Part shown: positions 23,727 to 36,332 of the stretch, one piece after another
Numbering within the stretch: the stretch's first letter is position 1
Layout: each line of letters starts with the position of its first letter
NCBI GenBank assembly: GCA_029255685.2
Contig: CM055313.2
Location: forward strand, 22,235,079 to 22,299,078
DNA: 64,000 nt
Source of the DNA: Silene conica
Lineage: Eukaryota > Streptophyta > Magnoliopsida > Caryophyllales > Caryophyllaceae
Reading direction: 5' to 3'
The notes under the pieces: generated by a model
What the model saw: only the letters and a program-made list of their open reading frames with translations
Databases searched by the model: none
What the model was told of the DNA's origin: nothing
Translations under genes and position numbers: made by a program

Positions 23727-26099
23727 ATGGTTACAAAGCAGATTGTGAGACGTGGGTTCGTGAAGAAGGCAACTAACAATGATGAAGGTATGCACATATT
23801 TGATTCTTTTAAGTGTGTTTTTAGTAATTTGTTGATAGTTACATAATTTGAGTTTTTAAAAAATACATCTTCAATCATAAAAAAGTTGTTCACAATTACA
23901 GATGTTGATAAATGTTAAATATTTGTTGATAAATGCTAAATAGTTGTTTTGGCTTTGTTGATAAATGCATATGGTTTTTTTAAAGTGTTTCGTAATTTTT
24001 TGTATTTTGTAGGGTTTTCTGGGGATTTTTAGGGTTTCTTGTACTTGAGGGTTTCTGGGTTTGCATGTTTATTTCGTGGGTTTGTGGGTTATTTGTAGGG
24101 TTTTGGATTTGTTTTGTTGCATGTGTTTTGTTGCTTAAAGATCTTCATTGGTATGCATTTTCTTGTTTAAATAATGTTGTTTGACTTGTTTTATCTGGTT
24201 TATTGTAGTTATTTATGTGGGTTTCTGGGTTTTTAGGGTTTATTTATGTGGCTTTCTGGGTTTCTGGGTTTATTTATGTGGTTTTTATCTGGTTTTGTTT
24301 GAAGATCTTCAATGTTCTGACATCGTAAAATGTCAGATTTTTTTAAATGTCAGACATGTTAAAATGACGAACAAAAATGTTGGTACTTATTGAGATAATG
24401 TATTTGTTGTATATGTTGCTAGTTATTTTGAATATGTATTTGTTGTTCTCGTCATGTAATGTAACATATGTTGGTAGTTGTTCTGAGAATGTAGTTGTTG
24501 TTGAAATAGGTCTGTGTGGGGCATGGTAACATTCTATCTGTATAACCTGACTTAGTAACATATGTTTGTAGATGATATAATAATGTATTTGGTTTGTGTG
24601 CCATGTTTTATCCATGTCCTTACATATATTCTTCTTCTTTTTTTTTTTTTTTGGTAAACACATATATTCTTCTTTTGTTGAGTAGATATGTTTAGTTCTT
24701 TCACTGTTATGTAGTATACCTTACATACTGTTATATGTTGCGTACATGTGATTAATGTTTTTTGTGGTTACCTTTTCTACTTATGTTTCCCCCCGGTAGT
24801 GTTAACATTATGCTTTAGTTGGTTAACATGCAAATTATTTGATGTGTGTTTAGATGTTGTTATACTTAAGCATTATGTTGGATGATTACATTGTTATTTA
24901 TGTTGTCCACATATATTCTTCTTTTGTTAAGTTGATATATTCTGGTCTTTGACTGTTCTGTAGTATACATTACATAAAGTTATATGTTGCCTACATATAA
25001 TTGCACTGATTTGTGGTTACCTTTTATAATTATGTTTCCCCCTAGTGGTGTTAACATTATGCTTTAGTTGGTTAACATACAATTTATTTGAGGTGTGCTT
25101 AGATGTTGTTGTTGTTGAGCATTATGTTGGATGCTTACATTGTTGTTTATGTTGTGGACATATATTATTCTTTTGTTAAGTTGATATGTTTTGGTCTGTG
25201 ACTGTTATGTAGTATACATAACATAATGTTATATTTTGCGTACACATAGTTATACTGCTTTGTGGTTACCTTTTGTAATTATGTTTCCCCTCAGTAGTGT
25301 TAACATTATGGTTTATTTGGTTAACATGCAAATTATTTGATGTGTGTTTAGATGTTGATCTACTTAAGCATTATGTTGGATAATTACATTGTTGACCATG
25401 TTGTCTACATATATATATTTTTTTTTAAGAAGATATGTTTTTTTTCTTTGACTGTTATGGAGTGTACATTACATAATGTTATATGTTGCGTACATGTTGT
25501 TAAATTGATTTGTCCTCGCCTTTTGTAATTATGTTTCCCGTCTGTGGTGTTAACATTATGCTTTAGTTAGTTAACATGCAAGTTATCTGATGTGTGTTTA
25601 AATGTTTATCTAGTTAAGCATTATGTTGGATGATTACATTGTTGTTTTTGTTGTCCACATATATTCTTCTTTTGTTTAAGTAGTTATGTTTTGTTCTTTG
25701 CCTGTTATGTAGCATGCATTACATAATGCTATATGCTGCGTACATATGGTTAAATAAATTGTGCTTACCTTTTGTCATTATGTTTCCCTCTGTTGGTGTC
25801 AACATTACAAGTGTGTTTAGATGTTGTTATTCTTAACCATTATGTTGGATACTTACATTGTTGGCAGCGTAGCAGGTGGTGAGGGATCGCCAACGCATGG
25901 CTCATTCACACAAGCACTGGGCAGTCCGGGGTTCGTTGCTGCGTTGGATGCAGTTGGCGCGAGGTTGGATGCAATGATAGAGGTGGAGATGATCACGGCT
26001 CCTTCTTTCTCCCTCGGGATCGATGATATAGGCATGGCGAGCCAGCCCACCCAAACCACGCCTCGCTACACCCGCAGGAAGCCTGGGGTATCGAAGTAA
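23727..26099 (+). CDS. Small two-exon ORF inside the MULE, unknown function
   Basis: Exon 1 (23727-23787, MVTKQIVRRGFVKKATNNDE) is preceded by a C/T-rich leader. The donor is GTATGC. The acceptor after gtagcag puts exon 2 at 25876-26099 in frame and ending in TAA, for 94 residues in total. Exon 2 is clearly more GC-rich than its surroundings and has Ser/Thr/Pro-rich stretches (PSFSLGIDDIG, SQPTQTTPRYTRRKP). I do not recognise a domain. The 2.09-kb intron is mostly a 249-bp tandem repeat. It could be an accessory gene of the element or a captured fragment. The splice is my inference from frame and consensus only. Confidence 0.45.
24655..25830. repeat. 249-bp tandem repeat, about five copies
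   Basis: Recurring anchors (tgtggttacctttt near 24761, 25012, 25261; variants near 25509 and 25758) give a period of about 249 bp. The unit also holds gttaacattatgctttagttggttaaca. It lies in the putative intron of the small MULE ORF. Confidence 0.85.
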
Positions 26100-27436
26100 T
26101 GTGACCGGATATTAGGCAGAACATGTTTTCGGGCGGCCGATATAATGGCCTAGTTGGATGTACATGATGTTTAGGTGGTCCTTGGTGTAGGGCCTTTTAT
26201 TTTGGACAGTTTCATGGGTAGGTCCATTTGTATTGGACTACCAGTATTATTTTCAAGGCCTGGTTGTGCCTTAGTTAACTATATTCAGCTGGCACCTGAC
26301 TGTCAAGACTGTGGATGGTCTTCATTGACCATCGTTTAGGGGGCTCATCCCCGTGTGAAACTCATGTAGCTTCCATTAGGGAGTACGACCCGCATTTTGA
26401 AGGCCTGTGTTGTGCCTTTTGTATAAAGTCCTTGTGTTTTATTCCTTTTTGTTTGTTCCTTGTGTTATTGGTAGGTTATTCAGGCTATATATACGGGTTG
26501 GGGTTTGTTTTGTACATGTGTAAGATGAAAACATGTACAACTTTGTAAAAAAAAATAGGACAAAATGGCTAAAGATGACGAACATGTTAACACACTTCAA
26601 TACAAAATGTATACACCTACTTTGTAAAAAAAACAGGACAAAATGGCTAAAAATGACAAACATGTTAACACACTTCAATACAAAATGTATACCCCTGTGT
26701 ATGGGGGCAAAATAATTGAGAATATATATACACATGAAATAAGATAATGTAATGCATGCTACGTAGAACACAAGTGCAGGAAGACATGTTCATCAACTTT
26801 GTATAAAACAGAACACCAAGGTCAGAAAAAACAAACATGTCAACACACTTCAATACAAAATGTACTCACCTGTGTATGGGGACAAAATTTTTAGAATATA
26901 TGTACCCATCAAATGAAATAATGGATCCATCAAAAACACACAAAAGGCACTATGTTGATCGGTAATATGTTCATGTTTTTTGGTACCATGCATTCATTTG
27001 TTTGTCAAAACCTGATAATGGACCTACAAAGATGATGGTCTCATTTCATAACTCGTATACGTTGCCCCCCAAAAACAACAAGGTAACATCATTCAACAAG
27101 TCCATCATAACCTGAGATTCAGACATACATGTAAATACAATCTCCAAAAGAAAACGACCGAAAATATGTACATATTTTCGGGTAATATGTGTCCCTGTAA
27201 GGGCTCTAACATATTACATCATAGGGCGCACTTAACTAAAGTAACTAAAAAACGTACACAAAACGGATTGTCTACTGATTCTTCGTTTGCATAACATGTG
27301 ATCATCTTGTCCGCTCCCTGGGGTCTGAGTGGCGATATTACTGCGAAATCCACCCCCACAAAATAAAGATTCAAAGGATTCCTGGCCAAAACGGTGTCAT
27401 TACTCCGACGACCATGAAAAACATCCCGTACCACCA
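26100..27436. repeat. Non-coding MULE interior with 80-90 bp repeats
   Basis: After the stop of the small ORF the sequence looks like a 3' UTR. From about 26550 to 26890 three related blocks contain caaacatgttaacacactt and atacaaaatgta. No domain-bearing frame. Confidence 0.6.
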
Positions 27437-27747
27437 CTCAAAGCAGCCGCGGGATGTAGGTGTATGCGTCCTGATTAGCATGGACGCTCCCACTTGGGTT
27501 TCTCGCTACCTTCCTCTTCCCGACCTTCATTTTCTTCCTTTGACTCCTCCTCTTTGTCGTGCAGCGGATAGGGTCTCGAATCGCGGGAACGTCATCCCTT
27601 TCCTGAATGGCCGCCTCCCCGAGCGACATTTTCTGCAACAGCTTGCCAATTTCATCCTCAGCAATCTCAGTGTACTTCTCCAACACTTCCCTGGCCTCAC
27701 CCACTAACTGACTCTTTGTTATCAGATTGTTAACTTTGTGGATGAAT
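27437..27747 (-). pseudogene. FAR1-like transposase, C-terminal exon remnant
   Basis: After a probable acceptor (ttacgcag, reading on the minus strand from about 27747) the frame reads RFIHKVNNLITKSQLVG, a coiled region ending GKLLQKMSLG, then IRDPIRCTTKRRSQRKKMK. A run DP(I/V)R.TTK.R...KR.K is usual near the C-terminus of FAR1/FHY3-related proteins and MULE transposases. It is separated from the catalytic fragment by 200 bp without coding sequence. Expected middle parts, including the SWIM zinc finger, are absent. Confidence 0.6.
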
Positions 27748-27919
27748 CTGCGTAAAAACAGAAGATAATGTCATCATTATATGGTAGTATGTTTATACCA
27801 GAAGGGACACACACATGTGAACGTTTTGTGGTGCCAAATTTATAAGGTAATCAATGTCTACACAAAAAAGCATGTATGTATTGTACATGCCAACTATGTA
27901 CATCACTATCAACACTACC

Positions 27920-28322
27920 ACTGCAAATAGCATACGTGCTTTGTCAATAGCATTTGACATTACTTTATCTTGGTCAGTAAAATGGAAATTGGCCGAATAT
28001 CGTCACCCATAGCTTCGTTAAAGGCGTTGAATAACCACTCAAACGATTCTTCGGTCTCATCAGATAGGAAGGCACAACCGAACATGACGTTAGACCAATG
28101 ATTGTTGATGCCAACGAACGCACCATATATCAAGTTGTACCTATTAGTGCGGTACATAGTGTCGAAGATGAGTACATCATGGTACAGTCGGTAGTCCTCC
28201 CGCATCATGGCCCCACGCCTGTGAGTGCTTAAGGTACACCTCGTACACATCTTCCCATGTTGCAACTTCCATACCAAGTATCTTAGAATACTTTGCCACA
28301 TTTTAGAATGATTTATGCACAT
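27920..28322 (-). pseudogene. FAR1/FHY3-type MULE transposase, broken catalytic domain
   Basis: The minus-strand frame 28322-27960 contains DVLIFDTMYRTNRYN, then FVGINNHWSNVMFGCAFLSD and ETEESFEWLFNAFNEAMG, the signature of the MULE transposase domain; the first catalytic Asp is in FDTMYRTN. The frame stops just after SILLT. A one-base shift restores TDQDKVMSNA, the usual second-Asp motif, so a small indel broke the gene at that point. The zinc-binding N-terminal part and the distal catalytic Glu region are not found. The element is therefore non-autonomous. Confidence 0.85.
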
Positions 28323-28820
28323 ACATGCATCCCGAGGGGGTAACTAAGGCACTCTTACAGTGCCACATAAACCCTACCGCTGCCAACATTTTAGAGCCAT
28401 GTACTGAATAGACAATCTTACAATACATTGCCATGGGCACATACCCAGTCAACCAACCCACATTTAACTGACATGTTCACTGAGCCTGACATACTGCAAC
28501 TAAAGGTACAAATACAGCCCACATAAACCCTAACACTAACAACATTTTAGCGATATTGTACTGAATAGACTATCTTACAATACTTTGCCAGGGACACATA
28601 TCCACTAAACGTACCAACATTTGCCTGACAACTCCACTTAACTCAAACAAATTATCACACATACATGCATCCCCAGATGGTAACTAAAGTCCTTATCAGG
28701 TGCACATAAACCCTAACACTAACAACATTTTATCTGAACAAACTCTTACGATACTTTGCCAGGGGTACATAAACCCCAAAAGTAGCAACATTTACCTGAC
28801 ATGTAAACTTCGTAAGAACA
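28310..28820. repeat. About 180-bp tandem repeat, three copies
   Basis: Units share cacataaaccctaacactaacaa, ttacaatactttgccaggg and acatttgcctgac. They stand where the DNA-binding exons of a FAR1-type transposase would be expected. Confidence 0.75.
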
Positions 28821-28989
28821 CAATCTGCAAAACCCAGAAACCAGTCCAAACACCATATTTGCTCACTCAACCACATACCAAAAGGTTATCACAAAAGAAT
28901 AAACTAACAATATCGAACACTAACAAAGAATAAAGAAAGAATAAAGGACACAATATAGTACCGAAACACACAAAGAATAAAAACCCAAC

Positions 28990-29244
28990 ATAGATGAAAC
29001 ACAATAATCTTCCACTGAACATTTCATCACCATATCCATGTTTATACCAAAACTCACATATACCTTCCATACTACCATTTCGTTCCGATATCTCTTTAGT
29101 TGTATTGTCTCCGTCGCTCCGATGATCAAGTATCTCATTAGTAACCAACCCGACATCAACCACGTCCTTCATCTCTTGATGACTTGTATTGTCTCCCTCA
29201 CTCATATCATTAGTAACCAAACCGACATCACCCCCGTTCATCAT
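28990..29244 (-). pseudogene. Possible first exon of the MULE transposase
   Basis: The minus-strand ATG at 29244 follows a leader-like C/T-rich stretch near the right TIR. The peptide is acidic and internally duplicated (DVGLVTND...EGDNT and DVGLVTNE...DGDNT), as N-termini of FAR1-like proteins often are. The end of the exon cannot be fixed; the frame runs into hydrophobic low-complexity sequence after about residue 80. Assignment rests mainly on position and orientation. Confidence 0.4.
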
Positions 29245-29707
29245 TAGTGAGATTTAGTTATGTTATATGATTTGTGTTGTTTATCGTCAATGCTTTACGT
29301 AAACTTTTGGGTTTTTTTTACTGTGTTATATGAAAAAAAATGAGAGAGGGAGATGATGTTGTGATGTTGTGTTTATGAACAAGTATGAAGAAATGAGGGA
29401 GGGTAATGAAATGAAGCCAAATTTTGTAATATTTGAAAGAAGAAGTGGCAGTATTGTGATTGTATGCATGTTGTTTGTATGGAAATATTATTTGCTTATT
29501 ATTAATAGTATTATTTAATGGCCAATTATTAGTATTAAATAAGGCCCAAAGTACACAAAGGACAATGTGTGCAGGGAATAGGTGGCAGGCATCATCTCAC
29601 CATTAATGATGACCCAGACCCGTATAGCTACAATATGGTGCGTATTTGGCCCGTCACAAGCTTGCGACGGGTTGTTCCGTCGCAAATAAGAATTTGTGTA
29701 TATACAA

Positions 29708-30530
29708 AACCTAATTTAGGTCATAATTTTAGTTTAACTTCACTATCTTCTTCTTCTTTCTCATTGATCAGCTTCATCTTCTCCAAAGTATTTCATCTTT
29801 TTTTTCATCCATAATAATCTTCACTACACAAAACTGGTAGTAAAAATATCTAAAAAAAATCAAACCACAGAAAATAAAGCAGAACAAACAACAGAATACC
29901 AGTATTTACAAACTTACCAGAAATAAAAAACCCAGATAATCAGAATACTCACCGTTACCTTATCAGAAAATGCTAGGTTTAAACTTATCAAATGATGAGA
30001 GACATAGAATATGTTGCTATTTATTCGAAAATTCTCTAAATGACAAGCTAAATAGAGGATTAGTAACATATTAGCTACCAAATATCAAGTATATATAGGA
30101 GAAGAATATTTGATGTATGAAGAATTGCAAACGTCAAATAGAAAATGGTGAAAATTGATGTTGAATTCCAAATTAAAGGGTACGAAAGGAAGGAAACCCC
30201 TTGAAGTACTTGTAGAAAGGATACTAGCAACAAGCAAGGGGGGAGGGGATCAATGACTTCATTTGGTGAAGCAATTGGTGTTTTAGCAACAACAATATTC
30301 AACTGGGTAAAATAGGGCAAGTTAATTACATACATCACTAACCGATGAGAACAAAGTTAAGAGTTGCACTATCAAAGTTAAATTATTATGATATGATATC
30401 TAATTGTTTAAAGTTTTAAAGATATGGGAAACATTATTCATATTAATGAAAAGTCGTTTTACATCACACAAGACCAAACTTCTGTAATTTTCGTCTAACA
30501 ATTTGAAAAATATTTGAGTACTGCAGTAAC
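29708..30530. other. Intergenic DNA
   Basis: AT-rich, nothing recognised beyond short low-complexity stretches. Confidence 0.4.
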
Positions 30531-30531
30531 T

Positions 30532-31262
30532 ATGTTTGTCATATCAAAAATTGTTCCTGATTTCTCGAAAATTGAACAATTAGACGGTCATAATTATAAG
30601 CGTTGGTTCCCAGAAATTGCTGATGTTTTTTGAGTAGTTAAAAATTGATTATGTTCTGTTTAAAGACCAGCCTAAGTCTATTGTTCCTACTGATGTTGAG
30701 ACTACCCCTCCTACGGCTAAAGCTGTTAAGTCTAATGAAGATGAAATTGCTAAATTTATTAAGGACAATAAAACTATTAGGTGTCACATACTTAATAACA
30801 TGGTTAACCCCTTGTTTGATTTATTTGCTGATAATAAATCGACTAAAGTAATTTGGGAGTCCTTAGAGACTAAATATGAGGCTGATGACGCGGAGAAAAA
30901 GAAATATGTTGTGGGTAAGTGGCTGCAATTTGAGATGGTGGATGAGAAGTCTATAATGGAACAGGTTCATGTCTATGAAAACTTATGTGTTGATGTCATT
31001 AATGAGGGCATGAAAATAGATGACCTTTTTGTTCATAATGTGTTGTTAGAAAAATTTCATCCTTCCTAGTCTGAGTATAGAAACCACTTTAAGCACAAAA
31101 AGAAAGGCTTATACCTTATGGAACTTATCGGACACACGAGGACCGAAGAGGTAAATCGCCTTAAAGACAATCCTGCTATTAGCCAGACTGTGAATGCATC
31201 TGTTGCTGCTGTCAAAGCTAATTTTCGACCTTTAATTTTTAAAAAAATAAACAATAAGTAAC
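30532..31262 (+). pseudogene. Ty1/copia gag (UBN2-type) relic
   Basis: Reads VPDFSKIEQLDGHNYKRW, then after a frameshift and stop near 30632-30640 continues with AKFIKDNKTIRCHILNNM, KVIWESLETKYEADDAEKK and EMVDEKSIMEQVHVYENL. This is the usual copia gag order: FDGxNYxxW, then VWxxLxxxY. Another in-frame stop follows FHPS at 31067. No zinc knuckle, protease, integrase or RT follows, and no LTRs were found nearby. Dead fragment. Confidence 0.85.
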
Positions 31263-32027
31263 AAATCAAAATACATACCAAATTTAGAATTGCGGCGCGT
31301 ATTATTAGAATATAGTGAACGACAAATAAAAATCACATCAATTTATTTTTCCATCTTTCATAGAAGCAACTCTTTCTTTTTACTCTAAACTTCCTCAAGG
31401 TCATTAATTTTTTATATACATATAACTATGAAATCTAATTTAAAGGCTAATGTGAGTAGCTTTTTGGCGTCACATGTGACACGTCTGTCTATATAGAGTC
31501 AAAGATAAATCCTAGATATAACTAACAGAAGCTAGTGGTAGTAGGGTTGAATTCCACAGGGAGGCATAGTCTTAACTAAAGGTTAGTTTATTGGTCACTA
31601 GTGGGGGTTGTTGTTGTTGATTAACTAAACTCTAAAAACATGAATAAAAAGAACGGGAAGGATAACAAAAACGAGTTTTAACAATTAAAAGGGGAATATG
31701 TCAGGAATCGGGTCACCACGGTGATTCATGTCATACAAAAATATTACGTCAGTCAAATCATTGATAAGGTGGGTCTCGTGATTGTTTCCTTTCGGTCTCA
31801 AATCGCCCTAGACTCCCCAACCAATCTTTTGATCCAGGAAGGTTATATCGATTGTCCTAAGCAAGCCTACTCTACTAATCTTTCGCTTCAGGTAAAGTTT
31901 TACTAGATAAATCGGTCTCATGCTTGCACTCAATCAACTAGTTTTCTAATTATATTGCTTATTAACAAACCTCGCCGCAGAGGTGCCTAACATGTGAATC
32001 CTACGACATTCCTACCGTGACTTCCCT

Positions 32028-32328
32028 CATCCTAGCATATTAAGAAAATTACTTACACATGGCTTTGGGAACTACGATAATCATATCAATACTAACTAAA
32101 CACAACATGATGAAAAATGAATATAAACTAATAACGACGATAGAAAATAAACTAAAACGTAAATAAGAGAAGGGATTAAGAAAAGTTACAATAAAAGTGG
32201 CAGAGAATCATGATGAACAAGTTTCGGAAATGAACTAAAACTTGAAGCAAAACCTTAAAAAGCTACTGTGTTTGTGAATGAAAGTTGATTACTGACTAAT
32301 GAGAAATGATTGGATAAAATAAGATGAT
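32028..32328. repeat. 301-bp host flank block, copy 1 (original place)
   Basis: Part of the level-1 solo LTR directly left of LTR1. Nearly identical blocks of the same length precede LTR2 (45453-45753) and LTR3 (50122-50422), inside the array. Confidence 0.85.
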
Positions 32329-33110
32329 TGATGAGCTCTATTTTTGTCTTGTTTTTCATTGTATATTCTTCATTTTCGGTCCCGATTTGACCTCGTTTTG
32401 CGTATCGTTCCTTGATTTTACGTCCATTTCCTCGACTATTCCTATTTGGTTCCCATGTTGTAGGTATTGTGGCGAGAATGAAGAAACGGAGGCAAACGAG
32501 ATGATTTTTGGAGCAAAATGAGAAGAAAATGCAAGAAGTCTCTCCAGGCCCTCCCAGCCGGCGGCCGGTAGACCGGCTGGGGATCTTGACTTGACTTTTG
32601 GACAAAAAATGAGCAAAAGTCACAGGAATTGGAAGTTGGCATCTCAGCCGGTCACCAACCGGCGGCCGGTAGGTGATAACTACGTTATCGACCTCTTTCT
32701 CATTGTTATTTCCCTCTACTTTGTCTAGTTTTCATATCGTTTCTCCCGTCTTCATGCCCTTTTTAGCCTTTAATTACGTTACATGCTATTTTCATGCGAA
32801 TTCTATGTTTTTGTAGCAATCACTAGTAGAAAAAGCCCCTATTACGACGCCTTAATCGTGGCGGTTCTTTTAGAAACGCCGTAAAAGGCCCAAAAAATTG
32901 GCGGGAGCGAGCTTTTCATATTCTAGAAAGTCTATTACGACGGTTTAAATTAAGAACCGACTTAATAGTAGTAGCTATTTATGATGGTTTCATATAAAAA
33001 ACGCCACTATAAGTCAATTATGACGATTGTATTTACAACCGCCGGTAATAACGACGCTAAAAATTAATAATACTCAACAATACTTTTAATAAAAAACCGA
33101 CGTAATATGT

Positions 33111-35139
33111 GATGCGTGACTATTTTATGATGTTTTACATCTATTTTTACACGCATTTTGTCGCTCATTTACGATGTTTTAGCCCTTATTTCCCAACAAT
33201 TGTCTACTTTCGTATTTTTATGCTCTTTTGCAGAATTATGCGGAAAAGGGACGATTTTATACCAAATTTATGCCCTCGGGACTTTTTATGACTAAGGACA
33301 AGAAGGAACGAAGCCTAGCGCACATTTCAAGGCCTAAAGATAGCTTTAACAAGCAAAGAATCGATCCACGACATTGCAGCCTGTTTCAAATGACTATATC
33401 TCGAGTTCTAGAGCTGATAATGGAGTGATTCCAGTTGGAGGTAAAAGCTTATCCTCTTAGCTTTCCAACGCCGCGAGAATCGCTTGATTTCGATAAGTAA
33501 CGAAGAAATGGCAGCTGTTTTAAGAACGATGCGCGCTGCAGTCCCGACAGTTGGTCGACCGACCAACAAAGTAGGTCGATCGACCAGGTTCCTATTGGAA
33601 AAGCCCAGAATTTGCCTGAAGCCCAGAAATCGCATAAAATCCGTAAAGCGGTCGACCGACCGAAAATAGTGGTCGACCGACCACAGCGCCGACCCAGAAG
33701 TTTCCGAAAAGCCCATACAAGTGTTTAGGTCATTAGGAAACTCTTTAATTCCGCCTATATAAGCTAATTCAGTCCCTAATTCAGAGGGCCATCAAGTTCT
33801 TAATCTAGTTTTCTATCATAGAATAATCAAGTCCAAGTTTTCATCTTTGTTCTTAGATTTCCAATTAAGTTGTAAGTTTGCTACAATTCAATCTTTCCTT
33901 TTCAATTAATCTTGTTGTTCATCTTATTTGTTATTTCTCAATTCATGTTTCCTCTTTATTATCATCTTTAATTATGTTAATTCCTTTGATATTCTTAATT
34001 CTTGTTATTGTTAATTTTATGATTAAGATTATGCATAACTAATTCTTGTGATTAGGAATTAGGGGAACCATGGTAAAGACTTGATTTTGATAGTTTTATG
34101 ATTAAATTACCAATCCCCCATTGTTGTTGGTAAACTAATTCTTTTAGATTGAAAGATTGTTAGGATTAGTTTAACAACAACTTTGGGATTGCCCTTGAAC
34201 GAAAGTTTAGTGCTTTTCTAGGAACCCTAAGACCGTAAGGATTGGGTAGAATATTGACCTAAAGGTTTATTCTTTGTTCCTTGGGATTGTGTTATTTGAT
34301 TATTTTACCTTTCATTAACTTGTTTTAACCATGGGGAACTGAAGTTCCTAATCTCCTTTTCATCTTATTTTAATTTCCTTTATTATTATTGCATGTTTAG
34401 ATTTATGTTCTTTATAACTTTCATGTTTATTCCTATTTTTATTATTGTTTTAATAACTATGAGTAGCTAATTTCATATGTTAGGATGTAGGGAGTAAATA
34501 TGCGAGGGTAGTATAAATTCCGAATCGACGTGTTGCAGGGTGGAGGTCGGCCGACCGGGTTAGTTGGTCGGTCGACCGACACGCGTATGAATTCTGTTTC
34601 GCTTTTATTTGTAGACTATAATAACCTACAATGAGACCAAAAGGAGACTTGTAGGATGTTAGTATTGACCTACCCAAGATTGAGAGATTTGGGAAGGGCA
34701 TTGGTTTACATCTTAAGACGGATAGGTTACTTAAGACTGAAAGGTTTGTGACCTAGAATTTAGGAATCACCCTTATTGTTGACACCCAATAATTGTGAGA
34801 CCTAGGAACTAATAGCATAGACCTAAAGGATATGTTACATCCCTTACGCGACTGCAGTACATGTTGACTTAGGATTTATAGTATCTTAGCTGTTTATTAC
34901 CCGAACATCCTAGCATCTCTTTTATTATATTTTTATTCTCATCTTTATTTACTTGTTGTATTTTATATTTGTTTTAGACTTAGCAACAATCAAACCCCCT
35001 CTCTATTGTTACTTTGTAGACTAAAAATTATCAAACATAATTAACCTTGTCTCTCTGTGGTTCGACCCTTACTATCACTATCTATAGTTTTAGTTTGGTT
35101 TATAAATCTTATCTTTGGCACCCACAACGACGAGTATCA
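33111..35139 (+). mobile_element. Level 5: solo LTR inside the CACTA element
   Basis: Begins TGATGCGTGAC and ends GAGTATCA. ATATG at 33106-33110 and 35140-35144 is a perfect 5-bp duplication. It is 2029 bp with no internal region. A TATA box (cctatataagc) is near 33754. Paired palindromes of the ggtcgaccgacc type occur at 33551-33685 and again near 34550. Confidence 0.9.
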
Positions 35140-36332
35140 ATATGTTTTTAAGACGGTTTTATTAAAAACTGATGTAATTAAATTGGAACAAGTCTGCTGG
35201 TTTATGACCTAACTTGTACAACCCATTTATCGTCAACTACTAAATACAGTACCTTCATCTTCCCCGGTGAGCCGCCTCTGCTCACCCCCTCCGCGCGCGC
35301 GATATCGTCAAGGCAACAGTCAATAATCACCACTAAAACCTCAATTATTAACCACTGTCGTCCCTACTGTGCTCTGCCTCAATCCAAAGGACCTTCTATA
35401 ATGGTTTTTCGAGCTCCTTCTACACCGCACTGCAACGACGATTTTTCGAACAGGTACTTTATTTTACCCCTATATAATTCTAATTATAATTCTTCATTCA
35501 ATTATACTAGTAACAATTGTTATTAATCGAATTTAATTTCTGGTAATTTTATCAAATTGATTGAATTTACTGTTTTATTGAATTACTGTATTATTGAATT
35601 ACTGTTATTGAATTATATGCATTACTGTTATTGAATTATTTGCATTCATATCTTCTTTTTGGTTTTGGTGTTCAATGACAAACTCCAACAGATTGGTTGT
35701 GGGAACTGTTGTTGAATTATTTGTTTTTATTATATAAGCTTTCTAATGTTGCATTATTGATAATTACTTGCTATAGTTGTTAAGTACTACCTACTTTTTT
35801 TGTATTACCGACTACCGAGTCTCATGACTTGAAAGGCGCATAATGCTTAAAGTGATTTGCACCATCCACTCATGAAACCGTATAAGAATCAGCATCAGTC
35901 ACACACATTCACTTAACAATTAATAAAGATTATTCATTTGAAGCTTACACATATGCAACACGATATGGGTGCAAATAAGTAGAAGTGCATAGCAGGGACC
36001 TTGGTTCCTTTCTAAAAACATCTTAGGGTGGGGATTATTAGGGTTTAGATCGCAGTTCTACTATTTCTGTTTTGTTAGAGGGAAGGGGTAGTTAGTGTAG
36101 TTGTCTAATGACTTCCGGTTCTAGAAACATCCTTGTGTAGTTGTGTCTGAAGGCGGTGAAAGCACAAATTTGTCATATCCTGGAGTCTATTTTGTGGCAT
36201 ATTCAGATTCCGTGTAATTTTCACCTCTTCTATGTTTGTCCTTGACTTGGATTTGTGAATACATTCCAACTGCTTCTTTGAATTGTATGTGATGCTAGCA
36301 AGTTCAGCTCTTTCTCCCCAATTATTATGTTC
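35140..36332. other. CACTA interior, leader-like region and short exon candidate
   Basis: A GC-richer patch at 35270-35450 includes an ATG at 35404 reading MVFRAPSTPHCNDDFSN to a GTACTT donor near 35452. It could be the first exon of a captured gene. The rest is AT-rich and intron-like. No domain recognised. Confidence 0.3.

Larger units (their letters stand above)
23339..29698. mobile_element. Mutator-like element, 6.36 kb, full length but defective
   Basis: TATATACAA at 23330-23338 and 29699-29707 is a perfect 9-bp target duplication. Terminal inverted repeats of roughly 70 bp begin CAGTCC... on the left and CACAAA... on the reverse of the right. After 22 bases both read ...CCCGTCGCAAGCTTG(C/T)GACGGGCCAAATA. 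On the minus strand are remains of a FAR1/FHY3-type transposase gene; on the plus strand a short two-exon gene is possible. Non-coding parts are built of tandem repeats with three different periods. Confidence 0.88.

Noticed and set aside
24343-24663. 106-residue minus-strand frame
   Set aside because: Low-complexity, starts in a poly-T run and overlaps MULE intron sequence.
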